A stretch of 16,720 nucleotides of DNA from the NCBI GenBank assembly GCA_937127195.1, contig CAKZLT010000249.1, positions 1 through 16,720 on the forward strand, given 5' to 3'. Positions within the stretch are counted from its first letter, which is position 1. Every line of letters starts with the position of its first letter. This stretch comes from an uncultured Saprospiraceae bacterium. Lineage in GTDB: Bacteria; Bacteroidota; Bacteroidia; Chitinophagales; Saprospiraceae. Shown here piece by piece: positions 1 through 8,947 of this stretch. The notes under the pieces were generated by a model, which saw only the letters and a program-made list of their open reading frames with translations, did not search any database and was not told the origin of the DNA. The translations under genes were made by a program, and so were the position numbers.

Positions 1-21
1 CCGACTATTAAAAGCCGCTTT

Positions 22-53
22 TGTTAGCGTGGCGACGAGGCTCGTCGCGCTAC
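22..53. repeat. REP-like GC-rich palindrome
   Basis: A GC-rich island in AT-rich DNA contains GCGACGAG (32-39), a one-base loop, and its exact complement CTCGTCGC (41-48). The flanks GTTAGC and GCTAC are also partly complementary, giving a longer imperfect stem with a bulge on the left side. Read on the minus strand it begins GTAGCGCGACGAG, a GTAG-type head followed by a palindrome, as in REP elements mobilised by RAYT transposases. No transposase is visible here. It could instead be the terminator of a gene to the left of the window. Confidence 0.5.
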
Positions 54-101
54 GAAACATTAAATAACTTTTGAAACGCTGCACTAATGACGTAATTTCA
101 T

Positions 102-152
102 AAAAAAAGCAGACCAACCAAGCGAGAATAAATTCCCGCTGGTTGCATCTGC
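102..152 (-). terminator. Intrinsic terminator of sprA
   Basis: Read on the minus strand, about 70 bases after the sprA stop, a long imperfect stem (GCAGA..CAACCA.GCG paired with CGC.TGGTTG..CTGC, loop near 130-135) is followed directly by seven T residues (plus-strand A run at 102-108). This is a textbook rho-independent terminator oriented for sprA. Confidence 0.85.
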
Positions 153-223
153 CTAACTTTAAAACAATCTAAAATTAAAAGTTATCTTTAGTAAATTGAG
201 TTTTCAACTCGAAATTCATTCTT

Positions 224-3200
224 TTACTGTGCCAAAGAGAAACGCACCGTTACACCTGCTTGCGTGTTCGTAATCGGGAACGACGCAGAAGTCTTCGGAA
301 GAGTTCTACTTTGGTCAAAGAAAAAGCGCAAATTCAAACGTTTATTCACCTGATAAGTCGCTGATGGCGAAATACGAATCGTTCTCAAACCACGAGTAAT
401 TTGAGAATTATCTTGATCGAGTAAGTGATTAACCGTTAGGTCATCTCGATAAGAAAAGTCAAATTTCAGGTCAAGGTCATTACCAGCTTTTGCATTACCT
501 TTTCCTGGCGCGCCTGGTTTTCCTCGTTTATTTTTATCTCCTTTTTTACCTTTTTTATTTTTCTTCTTCTTCTTTTTAGCACTTCTTTTCTTCTTTGCAT
601 TCTTAGAGAATGGTATAACAAACTCCTTTATTCTATATCCAAACCCAATGGTAAACTCCGTCGTTTGTGTTTCACTTAATTGATAATCACGGAAGTTCAT
701 TGCCAAAGTACGTGATTTTTTGAAATCTACGCGTGCTGTCATATCGTTTTTCATTCTTACATCTACACCAATTAATGGTTGTAGTTGTTCAGAAATTACA
801 ATATCTGGTATTTCAAATTCAGTGAAATAATTAAACGTCAATGGGTTCAAATCAAAAGGATTTGCTGCATCAAAGTCCAAATCTGTAATGAAACTATTCA
901 CATTCATTTTAGAACTATAAGAGTGCGAAATATTAATTGACGAAAATATATCTTTAAACCATTTCAACTTAGATAAACCATTATAAGTTAATCTCCAATT
1001 TGGCATAGGTAAACGATTGAAAATATTCAAGTCAACCGTATTCGGGTCATCCGCAGTATAAGCAGCAAGGAAAGCAGGAAGTAATACATCTTGCTGAAAA
1101 CGCCCATAACCTGCTTTGTAACCTCCGTCCAACTCGTGCAATACATCTGTTCCTAATCTTGCTGAAATAATTTCTCGATTAGCTTCAAATTGCTTGAATA
1201 ATGGCGACACCTTGAACTCATCCAAAGGCGAACCAAATAAGGTATTTAAAGCAAAAAACGTTGTAGAAAAACTACCCACATCTCTAGGATTCAAATGCTC
1301 ATGAACACCATTAATCGGGTCATCTTTCACCTTAAAGAATTCTGTTCTATTCTTATTAAATGAACGAGTAGCCGTCAATTCTATTCTAAAATCTTTAAAC
1401 GGTTCTATCGTCAATCTTAGGTCTAATGTCTGAGCAGAATCTTGCATAAATTGCTGATTCAAGAATATATCTCTTGACATCCAACCATTCAAAGCAGCTC
1501 TATCTAACCAAGCATCTGATGGCTGAAATCCAGAAACAAAGCCTAATCCTGGTGATGAAAATGTTTCATCCATACCAGCATAGCTCGTCGTTGGCATAAA
1601 CCCAGGAAGAACTGTTGATAAATTTTCGGAATAACTCACACGCCCTTTTCTCACCAAAAGTAATGGGCGAATCAATATTTTTTCTAATGTAGAAGGTTCT
1701 CTTTCTTTCTCTTTTTTAGAATTTGGTCTCTTTCTACTTCTGTTTGTTCTTGCATCACCACTATTTCCTCGACGGCTTCTCGACGAACTTCGTGTGTTTC
1801 GTGACTTTCCATTGATTTTTTTCAGGTATTTAGATTTGTTGTATAATTTTACAAAATCCAAATCTCCATTCAATTGACGAGTTTGATTATTCTGAACCAC
1901 ATTACCTAATGACACCGTATTCAATGCGGCTGCCGTCCAGCTATATCCAGAATTTGCTTGCGCTCTGACTTGTATCCAATCCAAAATTGGAATTTTTTTG
2001 AATGGCAAAGTATAAGATGCATTCATACTGTGTGTATAGTTTTTGGTTCGACCAAAATCCATTACACCCGACCAAATACTATCTCTCACCTCATCCGTAA
2101 CTTCTCCAATAGGCTCATCAATGATTGCCATATTATTGGCATTGAAGCTAAAGTTCAAGGCGCGCGTCAAATTCCATTGTAAACCATAAGTTCTATCCCA
2201 AGTAAAACGCTTATCATACCAACCATTTCCGTCGGCGAAGCGATAACGGGTTTCGCCATATCGGCGATTCATCATAGAAGAAAAATTGATACTATTTGGT
2301 ACAGGATTAAAGTTAAAGTCTCTGATTAATGCAAAAGTCTTTTCTTTATCCTTTATCCAAATTTTCTTTGGCTTCTCCCCTTTCTTAACAGGTTCTGGTT
2401 TTTTATTTTTAATAAAACGCTTAAATGGCGTATAATACTTTGGTGTAGTACTAAAGTTATACGTCAATGAACCTCTATGTAAATTCAAAGTTTCACTCTC
2501 AATATTCGGGTCGCGTCGGTAAGTTTGAGAAAAAGCATAGGTAAAACTAAAGTTAGAAATATCCCATGGCATTGGCTTCTCTGCTCCTCGCACTCTATTT
2601 TTACGAACATTAGTAAAGTTCAAACTACGAATTTGCGTATAATCTTGTGCTATTTTGCGTAAGCTGTCACGACGATTTAAGTCGGTTGTCCCTGATAATA
2701 ATTCATCCAAAGGAATATCCAATTGATACGGATCATACTTTGGCGTTTTGATGGTTCTAGAAAGTTGTGTATAAAAGGGAATTTGAACGCCCCATTTTTT
2801 AGGGAAGAAACGCCCTAATTCGATATTTGTAGCTACATCATATTGCAAAACATCTTCCAATTGTCGCTGCGCCAATTTCTGGTCAATCGAACCATAACCA
2901 ATACTACTATAATTAGTAGAAGCGGTAACTGTACCCAAATCAGCTAATTTTATATCCAAACGCGCTAAACCTGCAACACCGCCTTGCTCATTCAAGCCAC
3001 TAACGCGAAGCTCATTCACCCATACTTCGGCACATTGAGGAACGCCTTGACCATTGGTGTTTTTCAAACCAATCATCACACCTTTCACCAATCCCAAAGT
3101 CGGATTCCCTTTAATACGGATTCTATTATTAGGTTTTTCTGGGTCAACTATTTCGTAAACAGAAGCTAAAGAAATATCCTTATTGTTTCTTTCTATTTTT

Positions 3201-6200
3201 AAATCCTGTAATTGCTTTAACGCAAAGAAGAACTCATTTTCAGTTGGCCAAACCAACTTTTTATACTCTTCATCTTCATTCGGATCTGAGCCTACTGGAG
3301 TTGCTCCTTCTTTTGTAAACGTCAATGGAATTTCATATTCATAATAATTATCTTCATAGTCTGTACCCAAACGCATGAAAATACTCAAATCACCATCTTG
3401 CGTTTGAAATGTTCTATCCTCTGCGTGAACGTTCATTCTCAATTGCTCGAACTGACGCATATCTAAGTTCAGATTCTTATAGACACCGCGCGCATCTCCA
3501 TCTGACAAGTTACAAACATTCAATGCCAAAGCTTGCTCATTTTGAAGCGCGTTTGCTATTGTACTAATCGTTTGTTCGCGTTGAATCCCTGGAGGTAATA
3601 CATATGGGAATGGGAACTTACTACTATTTTCTTCAATATTAACCGCATTCAAATCAAAACTAGTCGGGTCTTCATCATCTGGCACAACGTACAAACCTGA
3701 CTCGGTTAGGTTTCTTCTGTAACGTCTCCATTGATTACGCAATAATGCCAATCGACCAAAACGCATCACAACAGGCTCATCAAAACCCGTCATGTATAAA
3801 CGAATGAATCGAATAGAACGGAAATCCTGAATACCACCAACTCTATTAGAAAATTGGTCAATCGGAATTTTTAATTGATACCAAGTCTGTCCTTCTACTG
3901 AAGTAATCGAGTTCGTGATGAACTGATTAGCTGCTACTCCCGTAGGATTAGCAGGGTCTGGACGGAAAGGAATTTTATACTCAAAAAAGGCTTCATTCTC
4001 ATTCAACGTATTATCTCGGTTAATATCCTCTGAGTCTGGAATATTTGTCGCAGAAGATAATTGCCCATTAGAAGGCGGTTGAGAATTTCCTTCTGGATTG
4101 TTGAATTTAAAATAACGTGTCAGAATATCATCATTCTCATCGAATAGATTTTCATCATTATAATAAACAAAATCATCACTTGATGGGTCAGCTAAGACTT
4201 CATTCAAATTCAATGGACCTCCTCCTGTTACACCAAAAGTTGTAATTTCATTAATAAAATTACTATACAAATTACTTTCACCAACATTATCAACACCATC
4301 AAAACCAACATCCTGTGCATTTCTGATGTTTTCATCATTATCAAAAGCATTGGTAATCGCTTGCGTTCTCGGAATACGTCCCCAATTCGTTGTATCTACC
4401 CTAGAGGTAGAACCAGGTGCTGGTAAACCATTTTCATGAAAATTACGCGAATCACGAAGAATATCTTCCGATACGTTACCCAAGTTGATATACAAATCAC
4501 CACCTTGACCTCCTTCACCATCAATAAATGGACTCATTACCCAAAGTTCGACAAATTCGATATTTGCCGCTTCAAAGTTATTGGTTTGAAGACTTCGCAT
4601 AATACCTGCCCAACGAGATTTAGGCTCTGCCAACTTTCCGCTTGGCGTAATACCCGCTGAAATACCTGGAACACCATTTACATCAAAATTATATGGCCCA
4701 CGTTCGTTTGGATAATAAGCCAAATCTAGTGGACGAACATCAATTTGTTGACCAGGCAATAATTGTTTGTTCGGAAAAATCTCTTGCTCACGAACCAAAC
4801 GAGTATAAGGAGTAATCAAACTCTGGTCAATACTTGCTCTTACATTATTATCAATTTGATACCAAGATAGCTTTGCTCTATTGACACCTGATGCCAATGA
4901 ATCAATGAATTCTGCCTCTGGAAAAAGGCTATTTCTAGGTACACTCGCCAAAGACCACGCCGTTGCTGGCGTTCTCAAATCATAGAATGTAGAAGAGCCT
5001 TCAAAGTCATCCACATAAACTACTCCCGCCCCATCTTGTTCAATAGCTGGATTACTTCCTGGGTCGAGCCATGCCGCTTCACCAACAAATGAAATCTGAG
5101 ATGCTGCTTTAGTTTGTATAAACGGTAGTTTATCAATCGCTTTCGTCAACCACGGTGCTTCCGAACTATATTGTAAATCGATACCATATATATTATTACG
5201 AATAGGATCGTCTCCAAAGTTTACTTTTTGTGTAAAAGGTCGTTCTGACAAGCGCATCCATGTACCTCCAATCGTAAAGTCATCACTAATCCAATAATCC
5301 AATCGAGTACCAATCATGGTTCTCGTCTGAAAACTAAATAGTGAATTATCTTCATAAGAAACATTAATCTTTTGCCCAGAATTTAGAATTGCTTCATTCA
5401 ATATTTTTATTCGACCGATATTGTAATCGACTTCATAATCAATGCCTTCTTGAAGCACTGCTCCTCCTGCTCGTACGGTCACTGAATTACGAGGAATATT
5501 AAATGCTCCCAAAGAAATCTCTGATGAAACGCTTGAACGATAACTACCCGAAATCAAAAATCGGTTATACTCAGGATATTCACGCGCAATAATAACCGTC
5601 GAGTCATAAAGCTCATCATAGACAAATCGTTCTGCTATATCTCGTTCGTTAATTGTATCAAATTGATTGAATAAAGAACTACCAAATGGTTCTAGTACAG
5701 GAAATACAATCCGACCATTTCGCGGATTAATCGTTATTCCTGATACAAAATCAAATACGCCATCTTGTATCGGATCACCAGCTCGATTGAGGTTATCAAG
5801 GTTCAAAACATCAATCAATTGACGGTCTTGAAGTGGCGTTCCTGTTGGTAAAAATCTTTTGACACCACCTTCAGGGTCTTGATAGGTAACGTCTAACTTA
5901 AAGTCGTCTGGATTAATTTGATAAGCACCAAGAGAATAGACATTTTTCATCATCAAATCCCAAATCGGCAAGTCAACTCGTGGTGACGAGCTTTTAAGCA
6001 TTTTTACATATAAAACACTTAACGTATCAGGGTTAACAGGCGATTCTTGTGCAAATTCACCTACTCGATAGGTCTCTCCATTGTAGGTATATTCAAAAGC
6101 TACTCCCAAAACATCCTCTGGTTGTAATGCGAAATTCAAAGAAACGTATCCTAAATCGGCACTATAATCAAACTCTGTTGACTGTAATTTTCTTGCACGA

Positions 6201-7588
6201 ACTTTCTCAAAATCACGTACTTGAAGCATATTAAATTCTGAACTCTGCAATGCTGCCACTGCCGTATTCAAGTTACGAACTTGTGGGTTTTGTAGTAATT
6301 TCTGATAAATGACATTCGCAGAATCGGAAGGTAATCCGTTGCCGTACAAATCTGGAAATACTGGTGTAATTGGTGGATATAAATCAGGATTTTGAGTAGA
6401 AAAATTTTCTCTTTTTGCTTCTCCTAAATCACTAATTGCTACAATATCACGAACTCCTTGAGTGGTGTTTCTTGTATTAGTTACCCAAACTTCCATTTTC
6501 GTAATACGAAACTGTGTGTTAATTTGTGGCAAATTTCCTAAAGCTCTTTCGTAGTCATCACGATTAAAATGAGAAAGGAAGAAGTGACGATTTTCATCAT
6601 AATTATCTGCTGTTACATCAAAGGTCTGTAATTGACTACCGCCTTGAATAGATAAATTTTGTCTTTTGGAACGCTGCTGAGATACAATCGTCGTAGCAGT
6701 TAATCGTCCAAATTGTAATTCCGTTTTGATACCCAAAAGGCTTTGGCTACCCTGAATCAACGAACTACGAAGTGGCAAACTCACGTTACCGCCTTCTATT
6801 TTTTTAAGAATTTCGTCTTCGTGTCCTGTATATTCTAATTTGACTTGATTATTAGCATCAAAAGAAGCTTGCGTATTATAATTAGTGGTCAGGTTCAATT
6901 TATCACCGATTTTACCGATGACATTCATTTGAATACTCATATCAAAATTAAAACCTCCTTGACGACGCTGACGTTCTGGAATTACAGGATTGTCAATCTG
7001 CTGAAAATCAGCACCAAAAGTCAAATCAATATTACCCTGTGGACGAATATCAATTCCTTCTCCTCCAAAAATAGAACGCTTTTCGAGTGCTTTCTCCAAA
7101 TCCATTTCCCCAATAGGGTCAGCCGTAGAGAAGGCTTTTTTATTCAATTGAGCAAAATAATCTTTTTGTTCTTTCTTTTGACTCCACTTAACGTATTCCT
7201 CAAATGTCATATAAACTGGTGGACGAAAATCACCGCCACCAACTTTTTCAGTTATAACATATAGCTTCAAAACGGGGTCATACTTGACCTCTTGCTTGAT
7301 CGCTGTAGGAGTATTTAGGTCGAAAGGGTGATAAGTCGTATCCGTAAAAAAATCACCAGACCTATCCCGAATAGTCGGAAAAGTATCCAATACTCCCAGT
7401 TCTGTCATTGGCAATGTACGCGTAGGAGTTAGTGGTCTTGTAAAAACCTCCTTTGCTTCTGTTGCTTGTTCGGGTAATGGATTGCCAAAGTGCGTACCTA
7501 CATACACGACTACTCCAGCTAACAATAATAGCTCTAAAATTAATCTTTTCGCATTCATAACTTCATCAAATAAGGCTGTGTTGTTCAT
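224..7588 (-). CDS. sprA: SprA, type IX secretion system outer-membrane translocon
   Basis: This encodes a 2454-residue protein of the SprA family (gliding motility / type IX secretion). SprA forms a very large outer-membrane beta-barrel that exports folded proteins carrying C-terminal sorting domains to the cell surface. Length is normal for the family. A hydrophobic segment at about residues 15-32 serves as signal sequence. A SprA hallmark region lies near residues 178-310 (DIRPQGNIDLTFGADFQQ, then LNLTTNYNTQASFD), with alternating beta-strand sequence throughout and a final aromatic strand ending VRFSLAQ. Three lysine/arginine-rich stretches (about 1726-1750, 1921-1966 and 2328-2369) probably lie in loops. 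A second in-frame ATG at residue 11 (7556-7558) gives a more standard signal peptide (MNAKR plus hydrophobic core) and may be the true start. There is no clear signal-peptidase site. The gene ends in its own terminator and lies downstream of ruvA, 654 bp away. Identification is firm. Confidence 0.96.
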   Translation of the reverse strand: MNNTALFDEVMNAKRLILELLLLAGVVVYVGTHFGNPLPEQATEAKEVFTRPLTPTRTLPMTELGVLDTFPTIRDRSGDFFTDTTYHPFDLNTPTAIKQEVKYDPVLKLYVITEKVGGGDFRPPVYMTFEEYVKWSQKKEQKDYFAQLNKKAFSTADPIGEMDLEKALEKRSIFGGEGIDIRPQGNIDLTFGADFQQIDNPVIPERQRRQGGFNFDMSIQMNVIGKIGDKLNLTTNYNTQASFDANNQVKLEYTGHEDEILKKIEGGNVSLPLRSSLIQGSQSLLGIKTELQFGRLTATTIVSQQRSKRQNLSIQGGSQLQTFDVTADNYDENRHFFLSHFNRDDYERALGNLPQINTQFRITKMEVWVTNTRNTTQGVRDIVAISDLGEAKRENFSTQNPDLYPPITPVFPDLYGNGLPSDSANVIYQKLLQNPQVRNLNTAVAALQSSEFNMLQVRDFEKVRARKLQSTEFDYSADLGYVSLNFALQPEDVLGVAFEYTYNGETYRVGEFAQESPVNPDTLSVLYVKMLKSSSPRVDLPIWDLMMKNVYSLGAYQINPDDFKLDVTYQDPEGGVKRFLPTGTPLQDRQLIDVLNLDNLNRAGDPIQDGVFDFVSGITINPRNGRIVFPVLEPFGSSLFNQFDTINERDIAERFVYDELYDSTVIIAREYPEYNRFLISGSYRSSVSSEISLGAFNIPRNSVTVRAGGAVLQEGIDYEVDYNIGRIKILNEAILNSGQKINVSYEDNSLFSFQTRTMIGTRLDYWISDDFTIGGTWMRLSERPFTQKVNFGDDPIRNNIYGIDLQYSSEAPWLTKAIDKLPFIQTKAASQISFVGEAAWLDPGSNPAIEQDGAGVVYVDDFEGSSTFYDLRTPATAWSLASVPRNSLFPEAEFIDSLASGVNRAKLSWYQIDNNVRASIDQSLITPYTRLVREQEIFPNKQLLPGQQIDVRPLDLAYYPNERGPYNFDVNGVPGISAGITPSGKLAEPKSRWAGIMRSLQTNNFEAANIEFVELWVMSPFIDGEGGQGGDLYINLGNVSEDILRDSRNFHENGLPAPGSTSRVDTTNWGRIPRTQAITNAFDNDENIRNAQDVGFDGVDNVGESNLYSNFINEITTFGVTGGGPLNLNEVLADPSSDDFVYYNDENLFDENDDILTRYFKFNNPEGNSQPPSNGQLSSATNIPDSEDINRDNTLNENEAFFEYKIPFRPDPANPTGVAANQFITNSITSVEGQTWYQLKIPIDQFSNRVGGIQDFRSIRFIRLYMTGFDEPVVMRFGRLALLRNQWRRYRRNLTESGLYVVPDDEDPTSFDLNAVNIEENSSKFPFPYVLPPGIQREQTISTIANALQNEQALALNVCNLSDGDARGVYKNLNLDMRQFEQLRMNVHAEDRTFQTQDGDLSIFMRLGTDYEDNYYEYEIPLTFTKEGATPVGSDPNEDEEYKKLVWPTENEFFFALKQLQDLKIERNNKDISLASVYEIVDPEKPNNRIRIKGNPTLGLVKGVMIGLKNTNGQGVPQCAEVWVNELRVSGLNEQGGVAGLARLDIKLADLGTVTASTNYSSIGYGSIDQKLAQRQLEDVLQYDVATNIELGRFFPKKWGVQIPFYTQLSRTIKTPKYDPYQLDIPLDELLSGTTDLNRRDSLRKIAQDYTQIRSLNFTNVRKNRVRGAEKPMPWDISNFSFTYAFSQTYRRDPNIESETLNLHRGSLTYNFSTTPKYYTPFKRFIKNKKPEPVKKGEKPKKIWIKDKEKTFALIRDFNFNPVPNSINFSSMMNRRYGETRYRFADGNGWYDKRFTWDRTYGLQWNLTRALNFSFNANNMAIIDEPIGEVTDEVRDSIWSGVMDFGRTKNYTHSMNASYTLPFKKIPILDWIQVRAQANSGYSWTAAALNTVSLGNVVQNNQTRQLNGDLDFVKLYNKSKYLKKINGKSRNTRSSSRSRRGNSGDARTNRSRKRPNSKKEKEREPSTLEKILIRPLLLVRKGRVSYSENLSTVLPGFMPTTSYAGMDETFSSPGLGFVSGFQPSDAWLDRAALNGWMSRDIFLNQQFMQDSAQTLDLRLTIEPFKDFRIELTATRSFNKNRTEFFKVKDDPINGVHEHLNPRDVGSFSTTFFALNTLFGSPLDEFKVSPLFKQFEANREIISARLGTDVLHELDGGYKAGYGRFQQDVLLPAFLAAYTADDPNTVDLNIFNRLPMPNWRLTYNGLSKLKWFKDIFSSINISHSYSSKMNVNSFITDLDFDAANPFDLNPLTFNYFTEFEIPDIVISEQLQPLIGVDVRMKNDMTARVDFKKSRTLAMNFRDYQLSETQTTEFTIGFGYRIKEFVIPFSKNAKKKRSAKKKKKKNKKGKKGDKNKRGKPGAPGKGNAKAGNDLDLKFDFSYRDDLTVNHLLDQDNSQITRGLRTIRISPSATYQVNKRLNLRFFFDQSRTLPKTSASFPITNTQAGVTVRFSLAQ

Positions 7589-7640
7589 AAGTAGAACGAT
7601 AATCCTTGTGTGTTTAGCCTTGTCTAAAAAACATTACAAG

Positions 7641-7674
7641 ATGCTAAATATTGATTGAACAATATTAGTAGCAT
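7641..7674 (-). promoter_or_regulatory. Stem-loop in probable sprA leader
   Basis: ATGCTAAATATTG (7641-7653) pairs with CAATATT plus TAGCAT (7660-7674), with a 6-base loop and a 2-base bulge. On the minus strand a run of six T follows about 10 bases later, before the sprA start. It could be an attenuator, a processing site or a chance AT palindrome. Function is inferred only. Confidence 0.35.
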
Positions 7675-7864
7675 TGATGTTACTTTTTAAACAAAAAAAG
7701 TGGATTTGTTTTTATATAAAGTGAAGGTATTGATTTTTGGCTTTTGAAATGTAAAAAGCTATATAATTAGCAATTCTTTATTTATAAAAAACAAAGAAAT
7801 CCGAATATTTACATAGTTCTTACATTCTAAAATGGCTTTTATACAAAAAGCAAAACAATATCTC

Positions 7865-7889
7865 TTTGAATGAAAAGCTTTCATTCAAA
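7865..7889. promoter_or_regulatory. 11-bp perfect dyad, operator-like
   Basis: TTTGAATGAAA (7865-7875) and its exact reverse complement (7879-7889) flank a 3-base centre. A symmetrical site of this size resembles the binding site of a dimeric regulator. It lies about 277 bp upstream of the sprA start. No regulator gene is nearby, and a cruciform of this size can also arise by chance in AT-rich DNA. Confidence 0.35.
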
Positions 7890-7997
7890 TTCAAAACGCT
7901 ACAAAATTAGAGTTTTCAATTCACTTTTATAAAAAATACAATGCATTAATATCATAAAATCATTTCATTAGGCAATCACAACAACCATAAATAGTTG

Positions 7998-8195
7998 ATG
8001 TACAACAAATTAGTCAACCTAAATGTATCATTAAGGATATTTAATACCAATCAACTTAAAAAAACGGATTCACCGCAAAATGATGTAAAATTATGTTCGA
8101 TAGATGATTTTTTTGATAAAAAAAAGACAATCAATAAAATAAACGAAGGACTATTAAAAAATAGTCTTTTTTCTAGAATTACTTTTCTTGATTGA
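7998..8195 (+). CDS. Doubtful short ORF, hypothetical
   Basis: This ATG-started ORF would encode 65 residues (MYNKLVNLNVSL..., lysine- and asparagine-rich, no signal peptide or membrane segment). I recognise no family. A terminator-like hairpin with a T run (8149-8172) lies inside its last 15 codons, which argues against translation to the stop. Its composition is what AT-rich non-coding DNA gives by chance. Kept only because it is the longest plus-strand frame in this gap. Confidence 0.12.
   Translation: MYNKLVNLNVSLRIFNTNQLKKTDSPQNDVKLCSIDDFFDKKKTINKINEGLLKNSLFSRITFLD
8149..8172 (+). terminator. Orphan plus-strand terminator-like hairpin
   Basis: GACTATT (8149-8155), loop AAAA, AATAGTC (8160-8166), then six T. 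It has the shape of a weak rho-independent terminator for plus-strand transcription, yet no convincing plus-strand gene precedes it. It could end a small RNA or block antisense transcription into ruvA. Confidence 0.4.
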
Positions 8196-8242
8196 GGTGA
8201 TGATTAATAGAGATACCTCTGTGTAACGATTTAGTGAGGCAA

Positions 8243-8833
8243 TTAGGACAACAATCTCAGTGCTTTTTTAATTAATTTTTCAACGGAGTCAATATCTGTC
8301 CCCATTTTAATTAACTTATTCAAGGCTTTCTGGACTTGCATTTTATTAAAGCCTAACGTTACCAAAGCCTGTAACGCTTCCTCTCGGTGTGCATTTCCTG
8401 AAGGTAAAAGTGTCAATGGCGCGTCACCGTTCTCTTTTACAACTTTATCTTTTAGATCTATAATGATTCTTTTGGCTGTTTTTTCACCGATTCCTTTGAT
8501 TTTTTTGAGTGCTATAATATTTTCTCCAATGATTGCCGCTTTCAATTCGTCGGGTGTCATTGTCGAAAGCATAACAATTGCCGTGTTCGGCCCAACTCCA
8601 CTAACGGAAATCAACAATGCAAATAGTTTTCTTTCGCTACCATTTTCAAAACCATAAAGCGTCTGACTATCCTCTCTGACAATGAAATGAGTCAATAATT
8701 TGACGCGTTCTAATTTTTCAATTTGCGCATAAGTATTCAAACTAATGTTGATATGATAACCAATTCCGCCTGTTTCGAGGATAACATAAGTCGGCGTTTT
8801 GAGTGTAATTTCTCCTTTTATATAACTAATCAT
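8243..8833 (-). CDS. ruvA: RuvA, Holliday junction branch-migration protein
   Basis: This encodes 196 residues, normal for RuvA, which binds four-way DNA junctions as a tetramer and loads the RuvB helicase during recombinational repair. Domain I is an N-terminal OB fold (MISYIKGEI..., residues 1-62). Domain II carries two helix-hairpin-helix motifs, LISVSGVGPNTAI (about 74-86) and LKKIKGIGEKTAKR (about 109-122). A C-terminal domain III (about 149-196, EEALQALVTLGFN) is the RuvB-contacting part. The frame stays open to an ATG at 8887, but I start at 8833: family members begin at this MI(S/A)Y motif, and the extra 18 codons would overlap the candidate promoter. sprA follows downstream on the same strand after 654 bp. 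Identification is firm. Confidence 0.95.
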   Translation of the reverse strand: MISYIKGEITLKTPTYVILETGGIGYHINISLNTYAQIEKLERVKLLTHFIVREDSQTLYGFENGSERKLFALLISVSGVGPNTAIVMLSTMTPDELKAAIIGENIIALKKIKGIGEKTAKRIIIDLKDKVVKENGDAPLTLLPSGNAHREEALQALVTLGFNKMQVQKALNKLIKMGTDIDSVEKLIKKALRLLS

Positions 8834-8857
8834 TGAATTTTTATTTTTACAAAAAAC

Positions 8858-8888
8858 GAAAAATAAGGAAACTTCACTTATCCACAAA
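8858..8888 (-). promoter_or_regulatory. Candidate ruvA promoter (Bacteroidota type)
   Basis: On the minus strand, TTTG (8888-8885) is followed after exactly 19 bases by TATTTTTC (8865-8858). This matches the phylum consensus TTTG-N19-21-TAnnTTTG except for the last base. It would start transcription about 18 bases before the ruvA ATG. It also excludes the longer ruvA reading. Confidence 0.6.
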
Positions 8889-8890
8889 AT

Positions 8891-8925
8891 AAAACTGCTT
8901 GAAGGGCGAACCTACAAGCAGTTTT
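8891..8925 (-). terminator. Terminator of the rhodanese gene
   Basis: AAAACTGCTTG (8891-8901) and CAAGCAGTTTT (8915-8925) form an 11-bp perfect stem with a 13-base loop. On the minus strand the stem ends in TTTT followed by ATTTTG, 23 bp past the rhodanese stop. Its A/T-closed base could also work in the other direction. It ends two bases from the candidate ruvA -33 element. Confidence 0.75.
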
Positions 8926-8947
8926 GAATATTTACTTTTTACTTTAC

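Larger units (their letters stand above)
7589..8242. other. Intergenic region upstream of sprA
   Basis: These 654 bp separate ruvA from sprA, both on the minus strand. The region is very AT-rich. I see a bulged hairpin at 7641-7674, a long dyad at 7865-7889, a plus-strand terminator-like hairpin at 8149-8172 and one doubtful short ORF. No convincing TTTG-N19-TAnnTTTG promoter for sprA could be picked by eye. Confidence 0.6.

Noticed and set aside
6845..7264. 139-residue plus-strand ORF inside sprA
   Set aside because: It is antisense to the conserved N-terminal region of SprA, has no recognisable domain, and reads like low-complexity shadow sequence.
8834..8887. 18-codon N-terminal extension of RuvA
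   Set aside because: It is not part of the family, overlaps a good promoter match, and the internal Met matches the usual RuvA start.
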